A stretch of DNA of 20,798 bases from a virus. The notes beneath the pieces were generated by a model that did no database searches, was not told the DNA's origin, and saw only the letters and a program-made list of their open reading frames with translations. The stretch lies in the IMG/VR virus record IMGVR_UViG_3300045107_000498, positions 1-20,798 of that record. One strand, given 5' to 3'. The translations under genes and the position numbers were made by a program. How positions within the stretch are numbered: position 1 is the stretch's first letter; each line of letters begins with the position of its first letter. Positions 14,766 to 20,798 of the stretch are shown piece after piece.

Positions 14766-15068
14766 TCAGGTGTTCGCCACGACCGAGATGACGCGGGAGC
14801 CCCGCACGCCGAGATATTCCAACGTGTCGGCCGGCAGCCGTTTGTCGTTCGTCGTCGCGACCGGCGCCGTCCCATAGGCGAGCGAGCAGACCGCGTCGGC
14901 GCACAGCCGCACGATCGTGGTGCGCGCGTCGAGCGTCTTCTCGGCATGGCCGCTGGTGAAGTCCGCGACCTGGGTCTGGATGAACGAGTCCTCGTCGACC
15001 AGCTGCGCCACGCCCGCGCCCTCGACGCGCTTGAGCGCAAAATATTCGCTGATGTAAAGCTTCGCCAC
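14766..15068 (-). CDS. Small hypothetical phage protein (100 aa)
   Basis: The start is GTG 15068, three bases after the upstream TGA, with GAGG about nine bases ahead. The 100 residues begin MAKLYISEYFALKR and continue with a mixed strand-and-helix pattern (QLVDEDSFIQTQVADFT, RTTIVRLCADAVCSLAYG, ending VRGSRVISVVANT). This resembles small beta-sandwich virion proteins but gives no family match I can name. One base separates it from the LamG-nucleoside hydrolase gene, so the two are probably translated together. It could be a partner or baseplate-like adaptor for that protein; this is speculation from arrangement. Confidence 0.7.
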   Translation of the reverse strand: MAKLYISEYFALKRVEGAGVAQLVDEDSFIQTQVADFTSGHAEKTLDARTTIVRLCADAVCSLAYGTAPVATTNDKRLPADTLEYLGVRGSRVISVVANT

Positions 15069-15071
15069 GTG

Positions 15072-15254
15072 TCACGCCTCGTCGTAGGGAAAACGCCGGC
15101 CCGGCGCGTCCTCGAACACGCGGCCATTCGCGAATTCGTAATAGGTCTCGCGCCCCGTCATCGCCGGCCGCCACTCCGGATCGACCGCGCGGATCAGCTG
15201 CTCCTGCGTGCGCGTCCGCGTGCGCGGCGGATGATACGGATACGGGACGGGCAT
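15072..15254 (-). CDS. Small hypothetical protein (60 aa)
   Basis: The start is ATG 15254, chosen because AAGGAAGG lies about six bases upstream; the open frame further 5' runs into a REP element. The 60 residues are Pro/Arg/Tyr-rich: MPVPYPYHPPRTRTRTQEQL, then RAVDPEWRPAM, then ETYYEFANGRVFEDAPG. No known domain is present. It heads the four-gene run that continues with the 100-residue gene and the LamG-nucleoside hydrolase, each separated by at most three bases. Confidence 0.7.
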   Translation of the reverse strand: MPVPYPYHPPRTRTRTQEQLIRAVDPEWRPAMTGRETYYEFANGRVFEDAPGRRFPYDEA

Positions 15255-15277
15255 GCGTTTCCTTCCTTCATTCCGAC

Positions 15278-15382
15278 CCTCATCCTGAGGAGCGAGCGCA
15301 GCGAGCGTCTCGAAGGATGGCGGCATGTTCGGAGCGCGCGGCCATCCTTCGAGACGGCGCTTCGCGCCTCCTCAGGATGAGG
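15278..15382. repeat. ~105-bp double-hairpin REP element, copy 3
   Basis: Perfect inverted ends and inner pair are as in the 6674 and 13050 copies. The left tip is GCGAGCGCAGCGAGCG, as in copy 2; the right tip is a different palindrome, GGCGCTTCGCGCC. The change in tip sequence preserves pairing. Confidence 0.92.
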
Positions 15383-15510
15383 GCCGGTCATGCAGCCACC
15401 CGCGTCAGCGGCGATCATCGCTGCCTTGCTGCGCCGGACTTATGGCAAGCCTGCCGGTGCGCGGGTGTTCGGTGATCCCAAGAACAGAATGCGAGCGCGA
15501 TGCGCATTGG

Positions 15511-15676
15511 TGCGCCCTCGCCCCGCCTGCGGGGAGAGGGCTGCGTAAACCTCTCAACAAGCTGGGTCGGGTGAGGGGGACTCTCCGCGCGCGCGCTCGT
15601 GGAGAGTCCCCCTCACCCAATTGCACGTGTTGATCCTGCGGTGTGGCCCTCTCCCCGTAAGCGGGGCGAGGGCGCA
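15511..15676. repeat. ~166-bp nested-hairpin element, copy 2
   Basis: The outer ends are TGCGCCCTCGCCCCGC and its complement, and the inner pair is GGTGAGGGGGACTCTC with GAGAGTCCCCCTCACC. The loop between the inner arms differs from copy 1 (4108-4274), while the right half keeps CACGTGTTGATCCTGCGGTG in both. It is in the same orientation as copy 1. Confidence 0.88.
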
Positions 15677-15695
15677 GATATGCGCGCCACGCGTC

Positions 15696-17477
15696 TCACG
15701 AATCCGCGAAGCTCTTTGGCTCGAGCTCGCCGGCCTCGTAGACGATCGGGCGCGTCGCGCCCATGTCGTAGATGCGCGAGACGGCGTCGATCAGGTCGTC
15801 CTTGGGCGCGAGCGGGAAGAACAGCGCCTCGGCGATCAGCTCGCGCGTCAGGTCGTAGACGGCGTTGTCCTCGTCGCGGCGGCGGATCGCGCGCACCACG
15901 CGATGGCCCTCGCCCGCCGCGATCAGCGTGCGCTGCTCCTTCGGCAGGTCGCGCATCGGCCGATAGACGATCTGGCCGGCCTGCTGCGTGTCATCCGCTG
16001 CCTCCTCGCCGACCACGCGCCACAGCGCGGCGCCGACCGGAACGGCGTTCGTCGCATCCCGCAGGCCGAACTCCGCATGATGCACCACGCCCGGCAGATA
16101 GAACCGGCTCTCGCGCATGTCGGGCTCGAGCCGCTCGATGCGGTCGGCCTTGGAATGGCGGCCCTGGCGCGGCGTGTTCAGCTCGTGCAGCGTGAAGACG
16201 TAATCCTCGCGCCGCATGTACTCGGCGAACACCTCGCAGTCGTTCTGCTGGCCGTAGATCTCGTAGCCCACCTTGACGAGCTGCACGCCGCGCTCGGCGC
16301 TCCACTTGGCGTGCAGCGCCTTGAGGCAGCGCCAGCGCTCCGAGAGCGGCATGCGATGGCGGTAGCCGTCGAGCAGATACATGTTGCCCTGCGGGTCGAG
16401 TCCGACCACCGCGATCGCGGTGCGATCCGAGCGCTCGGTCGCGCCCTTCGAGGGGTCGCACATGATGTACACGTTGAGCCGCGCGGGCCGCACCAGATAG
16501 GGCCGGCACCATGCGGCGCGAAACGTCTGCGTCGAATCGGCGAGCGGATTGAGCAGCATCTGCGCCGCCACCGTTTTGGTCTGCAGCCGGCACACCTCGG
16601 CCCAGCGCGCCGGGCTCATGTAGACCGGCGTGCCCTTGCGGGTGCCGTCGTCGGTCGCGGGATGGCGCCGCACTTTCAAGAGCTCGTTCTCGATGATCCA
16701 GCCGTATGTGTCGGCGAACGAGTAGCGCGTGCCGAAATGCCATTTGCGCGTCGCCCGCGCCTTTCCGAGATTGTCGGAGAGCTGGTACTTCTCGGTCACT
16801 TTCGCGACGATCGTGTCGTTCGCCACCAGGCGATCGGTGACGAGGTCGTCATAGTCGATCAGGTCGTAGTGCTTGCCGATCGGCATGCCGTCGATCAGGC
16901 CATGCGCCTCGACGGTCGCCTCCTTCGGGTTGCCGGTGCGCCGCACCACGATGCCGTCGGCGCGCGACCAGCGCGGCGCCTCGCGGCGCGGGTTGGCATA
17001 GAGCACATCCGGATAGAGCGCCTTCAGCTCCTCGTTCGTCTCCAGCTCGTGCTGGATCTGCGCCAGAAACGGTTTCGCGATCTTGTTGGTGGCCGACAGG
17101 ATGCACACCGTGATCTCGGGGTTGCAGGCGATCTCCTGAATGATGCCGGCGTGCGTTCCGATGCTCGACTTGAAATGATAGCGTGCCCAGAGATCGAGAT
17201 AGCCGTCGGGCGCGGCCTCGACCTCGCGGCAGCGCTGATAGAGCCACGGATGCAGCGCGGAGCCGTCGCCGGAGTGGCGCCTCAGCACCGCGGTGAGCAG
17301 GAAGTAGCGGTCGTTGCAGCCGAGCAGCGCGCGGCCGGCGCGATCGAGCGCCGGAAGTGTCGCGCGATACCAGCGCAGGCCGTCCTTGTAGTCGAGATAG
17401 GGCAGCTCATCGATGATGAAGCGCGCGAGTTTTTCGTTGCGTGTCGTGAGATAGCGTTCCGCGCGCAGGACTCTCAT
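15696..17477 (-). CDS. Terminase large subunit (DNA packaging ATPase/nuclease)
   Basis: From ATG 17477 this gives 593 residues; the frame stays open to 17609, but that extension is the repeat at 17482-17585. The ATP-powered motor pumps DNA into the capsid through the portal. Residues 98-105 (ARYHFKSS) occupy the Walker A position in the R-x-H-x-K-S form used by this terminase group. LIDYDD at 206-211 is the Walker B region. AAQMLLNPL near 304 is a family hallmark. The nuclease half has D341 and D351 in CDPSKGATERSDRTAI, a Gly/Asn strand NMYLLDGYRHR, and a final acidic KDDLIDAV near 559-566. These agree with the RNase H-type headful nuclease. Upstream genes include a possible small subunit. 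Start strength is weak (GAGCGG). Confidence 0.92.
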   Translation of the reverse strand: MRVLRAERYLTTRNEKLARFIIDELPYLDYKDGLRWYRATLPALDRAGRALLGCNDRYFLLTAVLRRHSGDGSALHPWLYQRCREVEAAPDGYLDLWARYHFKSSIGTHAGIIQEIACNPEITVCILSATNKIAKPFLAQIQHELETNEELKALYPDVLYANPRREAPRWSRADGIVVRRTGNPKEATVEAHGLIDGMPIGKHYDLIDYDDLVTDRLVANDTIVAKVTEKYQLSDNLGKARATRKWHFGTRYSFADTYGWIIENELLKVRRHPATDDGTRKGTPVYMSPARWAEVCRLQTKTVAAQMLLNPLADSTQTFRAAWCRPYLVRPARLNVYIMCDPSKGATERSDRTAIAVVGLDPQGNMYLLDGYRHRMPLSERWRCLKALHAKWSAERGVQLVKVGYEIYGQQNDCEVFAEYMRREDYVFTLHELNTPRQGRHSKADRIERLEPDMRESRFYLPGVVHHAEFGLRDATNAVPVGAALWRVVGEEAADDTQQAGQIVYRPMRDLPKEQRTLIAAGEGHRVVRAIRRRDEDNAVYDLTRELIAEALFFPLAPKDDLIDAVSRIYDMGATRPIVYEAGELEPKSFADS

Positions 17478-17481
17478 ATTC

Positions 17482-17585
17482 CGCTCATTCCCGCGAAAGC
17501 GGGAATCCAGGGGCCAGGGACGCCGCCGAAGGACTGGGTCCCGGCTTTCCGAACGGGCGTCCCGCCCGTCCTCGACGGGCGACCC
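17482..17585. repeat. ~104-bp GCGGG-type palindromic element, copy 3
   Basis: The left end is CCGCTCATTCCCGCGAAAGC followed by GGGAATCC, a hairpin. The right end is GCCCGTCCTCGACGGGC. It fills the gap between the small-terminase candidate and the large terminase, abutting the terminase ATG. The orientation is opposite to the copy in the portal gene. The terminase frame is open through it, so translation from an upstream start would add repeat-encoded residues. Confidence 0.85.
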
Positions 17586-17605
17586 CGACGAGCGGCAAAT
17601 TGACG

Positions 17606-17914
17606 TCAATCCTCCAATTCGCGCCCGTAGGCGTCGAGCGCGGGCCGCAGCGGATCCTCGCGCGCGCCCGCCTGGCCGCTCAGCGCGGCGAGCTTGCCGA
17701 GGCCGTCGGCGGCGGTGTTGATGGTCTCGCCGAGCGCGGCGAGCGCCTTGGCGACGACGTCGGGGCGCGCGAGGGTCAATTCGGTGTTGTCGGTGATCGT
17801 CGCGGCGATGCGCTCGGCCGAAAGGATCAGCGCGCGCAGGCTGCGCGCGGCGATCGCGGCATTGTCGTCGCGCGGCGGCGTGGATGGTCTGGCGCGCGGG
17901 CCGCGCGGAGCCAC
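17606..17914 (-). CDS. Small phage protein, possible small terminase subunit (102 aa)
   Basis: GTG 17914 is chosen because GGAGAG lies about ten bases upstream and the frame before it is a shadow of the preceding gene. The 102-residue product has an Arg/Pro-rich start, then two long helices (NAAIAARSLRALILSAERIAATI, then VVAKALAALGETINTAADGLGKLAAL) and an acidic end. Its position directly before the large terminase and its small helical nature fit a small subunit that recognises packaging sites, but no helix-turn-helix is evident. An alternative is an unrelated early virion protein. Confidence 0.6.
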   Translation of the reverse strand: MAPRGPRARPSTPPRDDNAAIAARSLRALILSAERIAATITDNTELTLARPDVVAKALAALGETINTAADGLGKLAALSGQAGAREDPLRPALDAYGRELED

Positions 17915-17918
17915 CGGA

Positions 17919-18407
17919 TCAGCTCTCCAAAGGGCCGGACGAGAGCGAGCTCGGGCCGCCATTGGTCGCAAGCCCGAGCGCGGCCTGGATCTCGCTCGCG
18001 GCCTTGTCGAGGTCGGCGACCACGCCGTCGGCGGTGTCGAGCACGCCGTTGAGATTCTGCACGCTGTCCTGCGCGCGCTGCGACAGCGCGCTGGCGCGGG
18101 CGGTCGCGGCCTTGAGCTGGTCGCGCAGGGTCTGCGCCAGGCCTGAGATCGCGGCGGGTGCCGGCATGTTCGTCCCCCTGTGCAGGTTGAGAATGTCGCT
18201 GGCGAGCCTTGCGGCGCGGAGCACGGCATCTCCGTCGCACGGGACCTCGACCGCGAAGGGCGTGCCGTCCTGGTGGAAGCCCGTGACGTGCAGCCGCGCG
18301 CCGTCGCTTTGTGGCGTCAGCGCCAGGTTGGCAAGCTGCAGCCGGCCGTCGGCGGCGGCAAGGAACGCGTCGCGCACCGCAAGCGCAAGCGGCTTCATGG
18401 CGTGCAT
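17919..18407 (-). CDS. Hypothetical phage protein (162 aa)
   Basis: ATG 18407 overlaps the upstream TGA as TGATG; a GTG three bases earlier is an alternative start. The first ~85 residues are beta-rich (LQLANLALTPQSDGARLHVTGFHQDGTPFAVEVP type pattern). The last half is a long helix with heptads (LKAATARASALSQRAQDSVQNL, then LDTADGVVADLDKAASEIQAAL), predicting a coiled coil. There is no membrane segment or recognised family. Its location at the head of the terminase cluster suggests a packaging or virion role, without direct evidence. Confidence 0.7.
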   Translation of the reverse strand: MHAMKPLALAVRDAFLAAADGRLQLANLALTPQSDGARLHVTGFHQDGTPFAVEVPCDGDAVLRAARLASDILNLHRGTNMPAPAAISGLAQTLRDQLKAATARASALSQRAQDSVQNLNGVLDTADGVVADLDKAASEIQAALGLATNGGPSSLSSGPLES

Positions 18408-18661
18408 CACGCTTCGAACTGGCGCGCCAGCGCGGCGAGGCCGGCCTTGAGCTCGGAGCGCTCGATGAAGAAGCGTTCCGGATCGCGCCGCGAGATGGTG
18501 AGCCGCGCGACGAGCTGCTCGAGCCGGCGCAGCTCGGCCGCGGTGGCGCGGCTGCTCGCGCTGCGCGGCGGCGTGCTTGCGGCCGCGGGCGGGCCGCGCC
18601 GCACGATGCGCTCGACCGGTCCGGCGAACAGCGCGTCGGAACGGCGGCGGGCGTGCAGCAT
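18407..18661 (-). CDS. Small helical hypothetical protein (84 aa)
   Basis: Beginning at ATG 18661, one base after the upstream TAG, the 84 residues have a basic, Ala/Pro-rich first half. A helical second half contains LRRLEQLVARLTISRRDPERFF and then SELKAGLAALARQFEA. The longer frame upstream is a shadow of the next gene. No known domain is recognised. The stop overlaps the next start, so the small genes here behave as one translational unit. Confidence 0.65.
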   Translation of the reverse strand: MLHARRRSDALFAGPVERIVRRGPPAAASTPPRSASSRATAAELRRLEQLVARLTISRRDPERFFIERSELKAGLAALARQFEA

Positions 18662-18662
18662 G

Positions 18663-18875
18663 CTATTCGCCCGCCTCGCAGGTGACCGCGAGCGCGCGGA
18701 ACGCGGCCTGGTGCGCCGCGATGTCGTTGACCAGCGCGGCGACGAACTGATGCAGCACGTGCTGCACCGTCTGCGCGCTCGGCGCATCGCCGAGATCTTT
18801 CGTGGCGCTGAGCGCGAGGTCGCGCGGCTTGCCGTCCTGGCTGACGGTGAGCGTCATGTTGGCGACGAGTTTCAT
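18663..18875 (-). CDS. Small hypothetical protein (70 aa)
   Basis: ATG 18875 gives 70 residues: a strand-like start (MKLVANMTLTVSQDGKPRDL), then a helix (AQTVQHVLHQFVAALVNDIAAHQAAFRALA). A weak GAG precedes the start; ATG 18917 would add 14 residues but also lacks a ribosome-binding site. No family is recognised. It is the rightmost gene of the tightly packed minus-strand run, so the promoter probably lies to its right. Confidence 0.62.
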   Translation of the reverse strand: MKLVANMTLTVSQDGKPRDLALSATKDLGDAPSAQTVQHVLHQFVAALVNDIAAHQAAFRALAVTCEAGE

Positions 18876-19387
18876 GGATGTGTCTCGGTTGCGCGGGAAG
18901 AGAGAAGCGCGGGCCATGCCGACGGGCCTGGGAGGGAGGCCGGCACGCCCGCGCTGCGGTCGCGGGGACGGCGACGGATCGGCGCCGCAAACGCGGCGAC
19001 GGATCCGGGTGATTCTGCTGATGACGATGTGCGGTGCGTGTGAGCGACGCGGCGACGACGTGGCGAGAAGCGCGACGCGTCAGATACGAAAACCGCATCC
19101 TAGAATTTGACGATGCCAGCGCGCCGGCGCGCGCGCAAGGCGCATGTGCCCGAAAATCGGTTCCATTGCGCGAATTATTTTTGCAGCGGCTCCGCGCGAT
19201 CTTTCGGCTGCGGCGCAAACCGGCGCGGCAAAAACTCTCCGACCTCGGCTTCGTAGCGCGGATGGAGTGAAACGAAATCCTTCGAGACGCTCGCTGCGCT
19301 CGCTCCTCAAGATGAGGTCCCGGAATTGCGGCGTCAGCGCCGAGATGCGCGTCAGCGCCGGAATGCACATCAGCGCCGAGATGCGCA
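18876..19387. other. Gene-poor stretch upstream of the phage gene run
   Basis: No supported gene is seen in these 512 bases. Contents are a GC-rich part, a local AT-richer patch near 19160-19190, a half REP at 19277-19317 and most of an 18-bp tandem array from 19327. Since the run of minus-strand genes starts at 18875, a promoter could lie here, but I cannot point to convincing -35 and -10 boxes. Confidence 0.5.
19277..19317. repeat. Half copy of the ~105-bp REP element
   Basis: It matches the right half of the full copies: ATCCTTCGAGACGC, the tip GCTCGCTGCGCTCGC, then CCTCAAGATGAGG, with one base changed in the terminal repeat. The left half is absent, suggesting that single half-units can exist alone or that the partner was lost. 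Confidence 0.85.
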
Positions 19388-19398
19388 TCAGCGCCGGA
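19327..19398. repeat. 18-bp tandem array 1 (four units)
   Basis: Four copies of ATGCGCGTCAGCGCCGGA, with A/G and G/A alternations, run at 18-base spacing. The 3' end and TGA stop of the 50-residue membrane-protein gene lie inside the last unit. The array may have grown from the gene's own end. Confidence 0.88.
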
Positions 19399-19540
19399 AT
19401 GCCATCACGACCGGGATGAAGATCAGCAGGATAATGGCGAGATTGACCACGTCGCCGAGGAGAAAGCCGACGCGCGTCAGCGGGTCCTTCGGATAGGGGA
19501 TCAGCCAGTCGGGTCGTTCCATCGGGGTGTTCACGTCCAT
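19388..19540 (-). CDS. Small single-helix membrane protein (50 aa)
   Basis: ATG 19540 is preceded by GGGAG about eight bases upstream. The 50 residues begin with a polar N-terminus, MDVNTPMERPDWLIPYPKDP. One membrane helix follows at about 23-47 (GFLLGDVVNLAIILLIFIPV and two to four more), and the end is basic, FRR. Such a short, one-helix protein could be a holin-like or host membrane peptide; nothing specific decides it. It stands alone between two 18-bp tandem arrays, between the nucleotidyltransferase pair and the phage genes. The frame upstream of the ATG is repeat DNA. Confidence 0.65.
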   Translation of the reverse strand: MDVNTPMERPDWLIPYPKDPLTRVGFLLGDVVNLAIILLIFIPVVMAFRR

Positions 19541-19556
19541 TGGCGCGCTCCCATGG

Positions 19557-19661
19557 TCTCGTGAAGTTACAGCGTGTCGTGACGTTACAGCGTGTCGTGA
19601 CGTTATAGCGTGTCGTGGCTTTGTAGCATGTCGTGACGTTTGTAGCGTGTCGCGACGCGAG
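19557..19661. repeat. 18-bp tandem array 2 (about five units)
   Basis: Units of CGTGTCGTGACGTTACAG recur at 18-19 base spacing with decay towards the right (a GGCTTTG variant, then one 19-base unit). The array ends about 17 bases before the ATG of the membrane-protein gene, in the place of a promoter or operator. It might bind a regulator or simply be a slipped repeat. Confidence 0.88.
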
Positions 19662-19701
19662 CGCCAACCTTCGTCGGAAAATGCGCCCACGCCGCTGAAC
19701 A

Positions 19702-20523
19702 TTATGGGTGAGCGGGGCTCCATCCGACCGCGTTGAATTCGGATGGCGCCGGCATCACCTCTGGCTCCTCGGTTGCTTTCCGCAGCATGGCATTGTCCTT
19801 CCTGCCATCGATCAGCTCGATCGGAACGCCTTGCCGGCTGGTTGCCAGAACACCAAGCAGGTCGGGAGAGGCCGCCATCACGTAGGCCTCTGCTTGCGCG
19901 ATGAAGCGGAGAGCCTCTTCCCGAATGAACGTCGCGGTCCAGTCGGAAGGAAGCCCCTTCACGGCGGCGAAGTCCTCGGCAGGAATTGACAGGATGTGCC
20001 GGCGGATCTCGTCGATCGTCCGCTTGGGAGAAAAGTTTGGCGGCTTCCCGGCCGCCGCGAGCACCAAGGGACCGATTGGGCAGTAGTCGCGGCCGATCGC
20101 GACGATATCGGCGATGTCCCGCGCTTTCGAGCGTCCCGACGCGGCCAGGACCTTATTGACAGCCAGGTCGGCCTGGTGAAGTCGGGCGCCCCACTCCTCG
20201 TCTCTCACCAGCGGAAAGAACCGGCGCTTGGTCTCCGAAAGCCATTGGATGATGGTCGAGGAATTGTCGTCGGATACGGTCGCCTCGACGCATCCATAAA
20301 CCACGACATCCTTCTTTGTCTTGAAGCCGGATTGATCGAGAACGGCCAGGTCCGCCATGGCTGCACCCGTGACCTCCTCGTCGGTGTCGTGAAAGATGTC
20401 GATGTCGTCAGAACGTCTTTTCCAGTTCTTGTTCAACATCAGACCGCCCGCCAGGTAGCTCGTCTCCGAGCGATTCCTGGCGAGGCATCGCAGGATGCTG
20501 CTCTGAAGCTGGGTGAGGGCCAT
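19702..20523 (-). CDS. AbiEii-like nucleotidyltransferase (possible toxin)
   Basis: This 273-residue soluble protein starts at ATG 20523, one base after the upstream TAA. Residues 24-46 (LAGGLMLNKNWKRRSDDIDI and following) give the nucleotidyltransferase signature: G26-G27, then R37-S-D-D-I-D42. D119 with K124, then R131, R135-D136 and D139 (DLAVNKVLAASGRSKARDIAD) match the second motif of the AbiEii/MenT family. These enzymes transfer nucleotides, for example to tRNA ends, and serve as toxins in type IV abortive-infection pairs. The remaining C-terminal part is helical without a clear match. The upstream gene takes the antitoxin position but does not look like AbiEi. DNA here looks less GC-rich than the phage genes. 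Family call is good; toxin role is inference. Confidence 0.75.
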   Translation of the reverse strand: MALTQLQSSILRCLARNRSETSYLAGGLMLNKNWKRRSDDIDIFHDTDEEVTGAAMADLAVLDQSGFKTKKDVVVYGCVEATVSDDNSSTIIQWLSETKRRFFPLVRDEEWGARLHQADLAVNKVLAASGRSKARDIADIVAIGRDYCPIGPLVLAAAGKPPNFSPKRTIDEIRRHILSIPAEDFAAVKGLPSDWTATFIREEALRFIAQAEAYVMAASPDLLGVLATSRQGVPIELIDGRKDNAMLRKATEEPEVMPAPSEFNAVGWSPAHP

Positions 20524-20524
20524 G

Positions 20525-20798
20525 TTACATGGTGCCTAAGCGGTCAAGCATCTGGCGCCCTATCGCAAAGGCACGGGCATCACCGCGGTCCATCATTGCG
20601 CGGGCTACGACAGCCGCACGAGACGGAAAATCGGGCAGCCTGTCGAGATCGACATTGTCGAGAATGCGCGAGCGGTAGGACTTCAGCGCGTCGTCGTAGA
20701 GCGACCTGAGTTGCTTGCCATTGCGGTGCTTCGATCGCAATCCGGCCGCGTGAGCAATGATCTCGTCGCGGGCAGACGGAGGCACAAGAACCTCCACG
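20525..20798 (-). CDS. Hypothetical protein, partial (partner of the nucleotidyltransferase)
   Basis: The frame is open to the window's right edge; a GTG at 20797 could be the start but the gene may begin outside. About 90 residues are visible: EVLVPPSARDEIIAHAAGLR, a basic helix, then SRILDNVDLDRLPDFPSRAA and a final helix ending MLDRLGTM. No clear winged helix is seen. It ends one base before the nucleotidyltransferase ATG, so both are in one operon. It may be the antitoxin or an unrelated first gene; the missing 5' part would help decide. Confidence 0.65.
   Translation of the reverse strand, partial: VEVLVPPSARDEIIAHAAGLRSKHRNGKQLRSLYDDALKSYRSRILDNVDLDRLPDFPSRAAVVARAMMDRGDARAFAIGRQMLDRLGTM

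Larger units (their letters stand above)
15255..15695. other. Gene-free gap between terminase and the 60-aa gene, filled by two repeats
   Basis: This 441-base stretch has no supported gene. It contains a ~105-bp REP copy (15278-15382) and a ~166-bp nested-hairpin element (15511-15676). Between them lie about 130 bases without a recognised signal. A transcript crossing it would carry two strong structures, so the terminase and the downstream genes may not be expressed equally. Confidence 0.75.

Noticed and set aside
15621-17603. Plus-strand open frame opposite the large terminase
   Set aside because: Antisense shadow. The terminase on the other strand has Walker and nuclease motifs, so this frame is not coding.
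19034-19270. Plus-strand frame of 78 residues in the gene-poor stretch
   Set aside because: There is no ribosome-binding site, the content is basic without a recognisable pattern, and it lies in a gap between minus-strand genes.
17827-19368. Minus-strand frame of 513 residues
   Set aside because: It runs through repeats and overlaps three better-supported small genes in another frame. Composition is Arg/Ala/Ser shadow-like.
19557-19661. Plasmid-type iterons or replication origin
   Set aside because: Eighteen-base direct repeats are suggestive, but no replication initiator gene or AT-rich unwinding region is nearby.

Overview
The window is GC-rich DNA from what looks like an alphaproteobacterium of the Hyphomicrobiales (Rhizobiales), perhaps near Bradyrhizobium or Rhodopseudomonas. 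This rests on the base composition and on several families of short palindromic intergenic repeats of the kind common in that group. No rRNA, tRNA or marker gene is present, so the assignment is inference.

Between about 770 and 18875 nearly every gene lies on the minus strand and forms one tightly packed virion module of a podovirus-like prophage. Many neighbours overlap or are joined stop-to-start. Read in transcription order (right to left) it holds: several small proteins and a small terminase-subunit candidate; the large terminase (15696-17477); two small proteins; an unusual LamG-nucleoside hydrolase fusion (13172-14764); a small conserved-looking protein coupled to the portal (10061-12544); a fibre/structural block of five genes, including a second tail-fibre-type protein (8499-9350) and a protein with seven exact-period 20-residue repeats (7194-8063); a scaffold candidate (5474-6631); an N4-gp56-type major capsid protein (4314-5306); a possible capsid accessory protein; small proteins; a head-tail adaptor-like protein (1815-2435); and a tail-collar fibre protein (770-1780).

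The flanks differ. On the left is the 3' end of a plus-strand membrane acyltransferase (1-651). On the right is a minus-strand pair: a partial unknown gene followed by an AbiEii-like nucleotidyltransferase (19702-20523). Both flanks look visibly less GC-rich than the phage genes. Between the right flank and the module lie a 50-residue one-helix membrane protein and two separate 18-bp tandem arrays.

The most striking feature is how heavily palindromic repeats have invaded the cluster: three full and one half copy of a ~105-bp element, two copies of a ~166-bp nested-hairpin element, three copies of a ~100-bp GCGGG-type element, one 65-bp element and one heptamer-rich inverted repeat. Two of these are read in frame inside genes (portal and repeat protein). 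No integrase, replication, repressor or lysis gene is recognised and no attachment site was found. The cluster may therefore be an old, partly domesticated prophage or particle-forming remnant. The most novel gene is the LamG-nucleoside hydrolase fusion.
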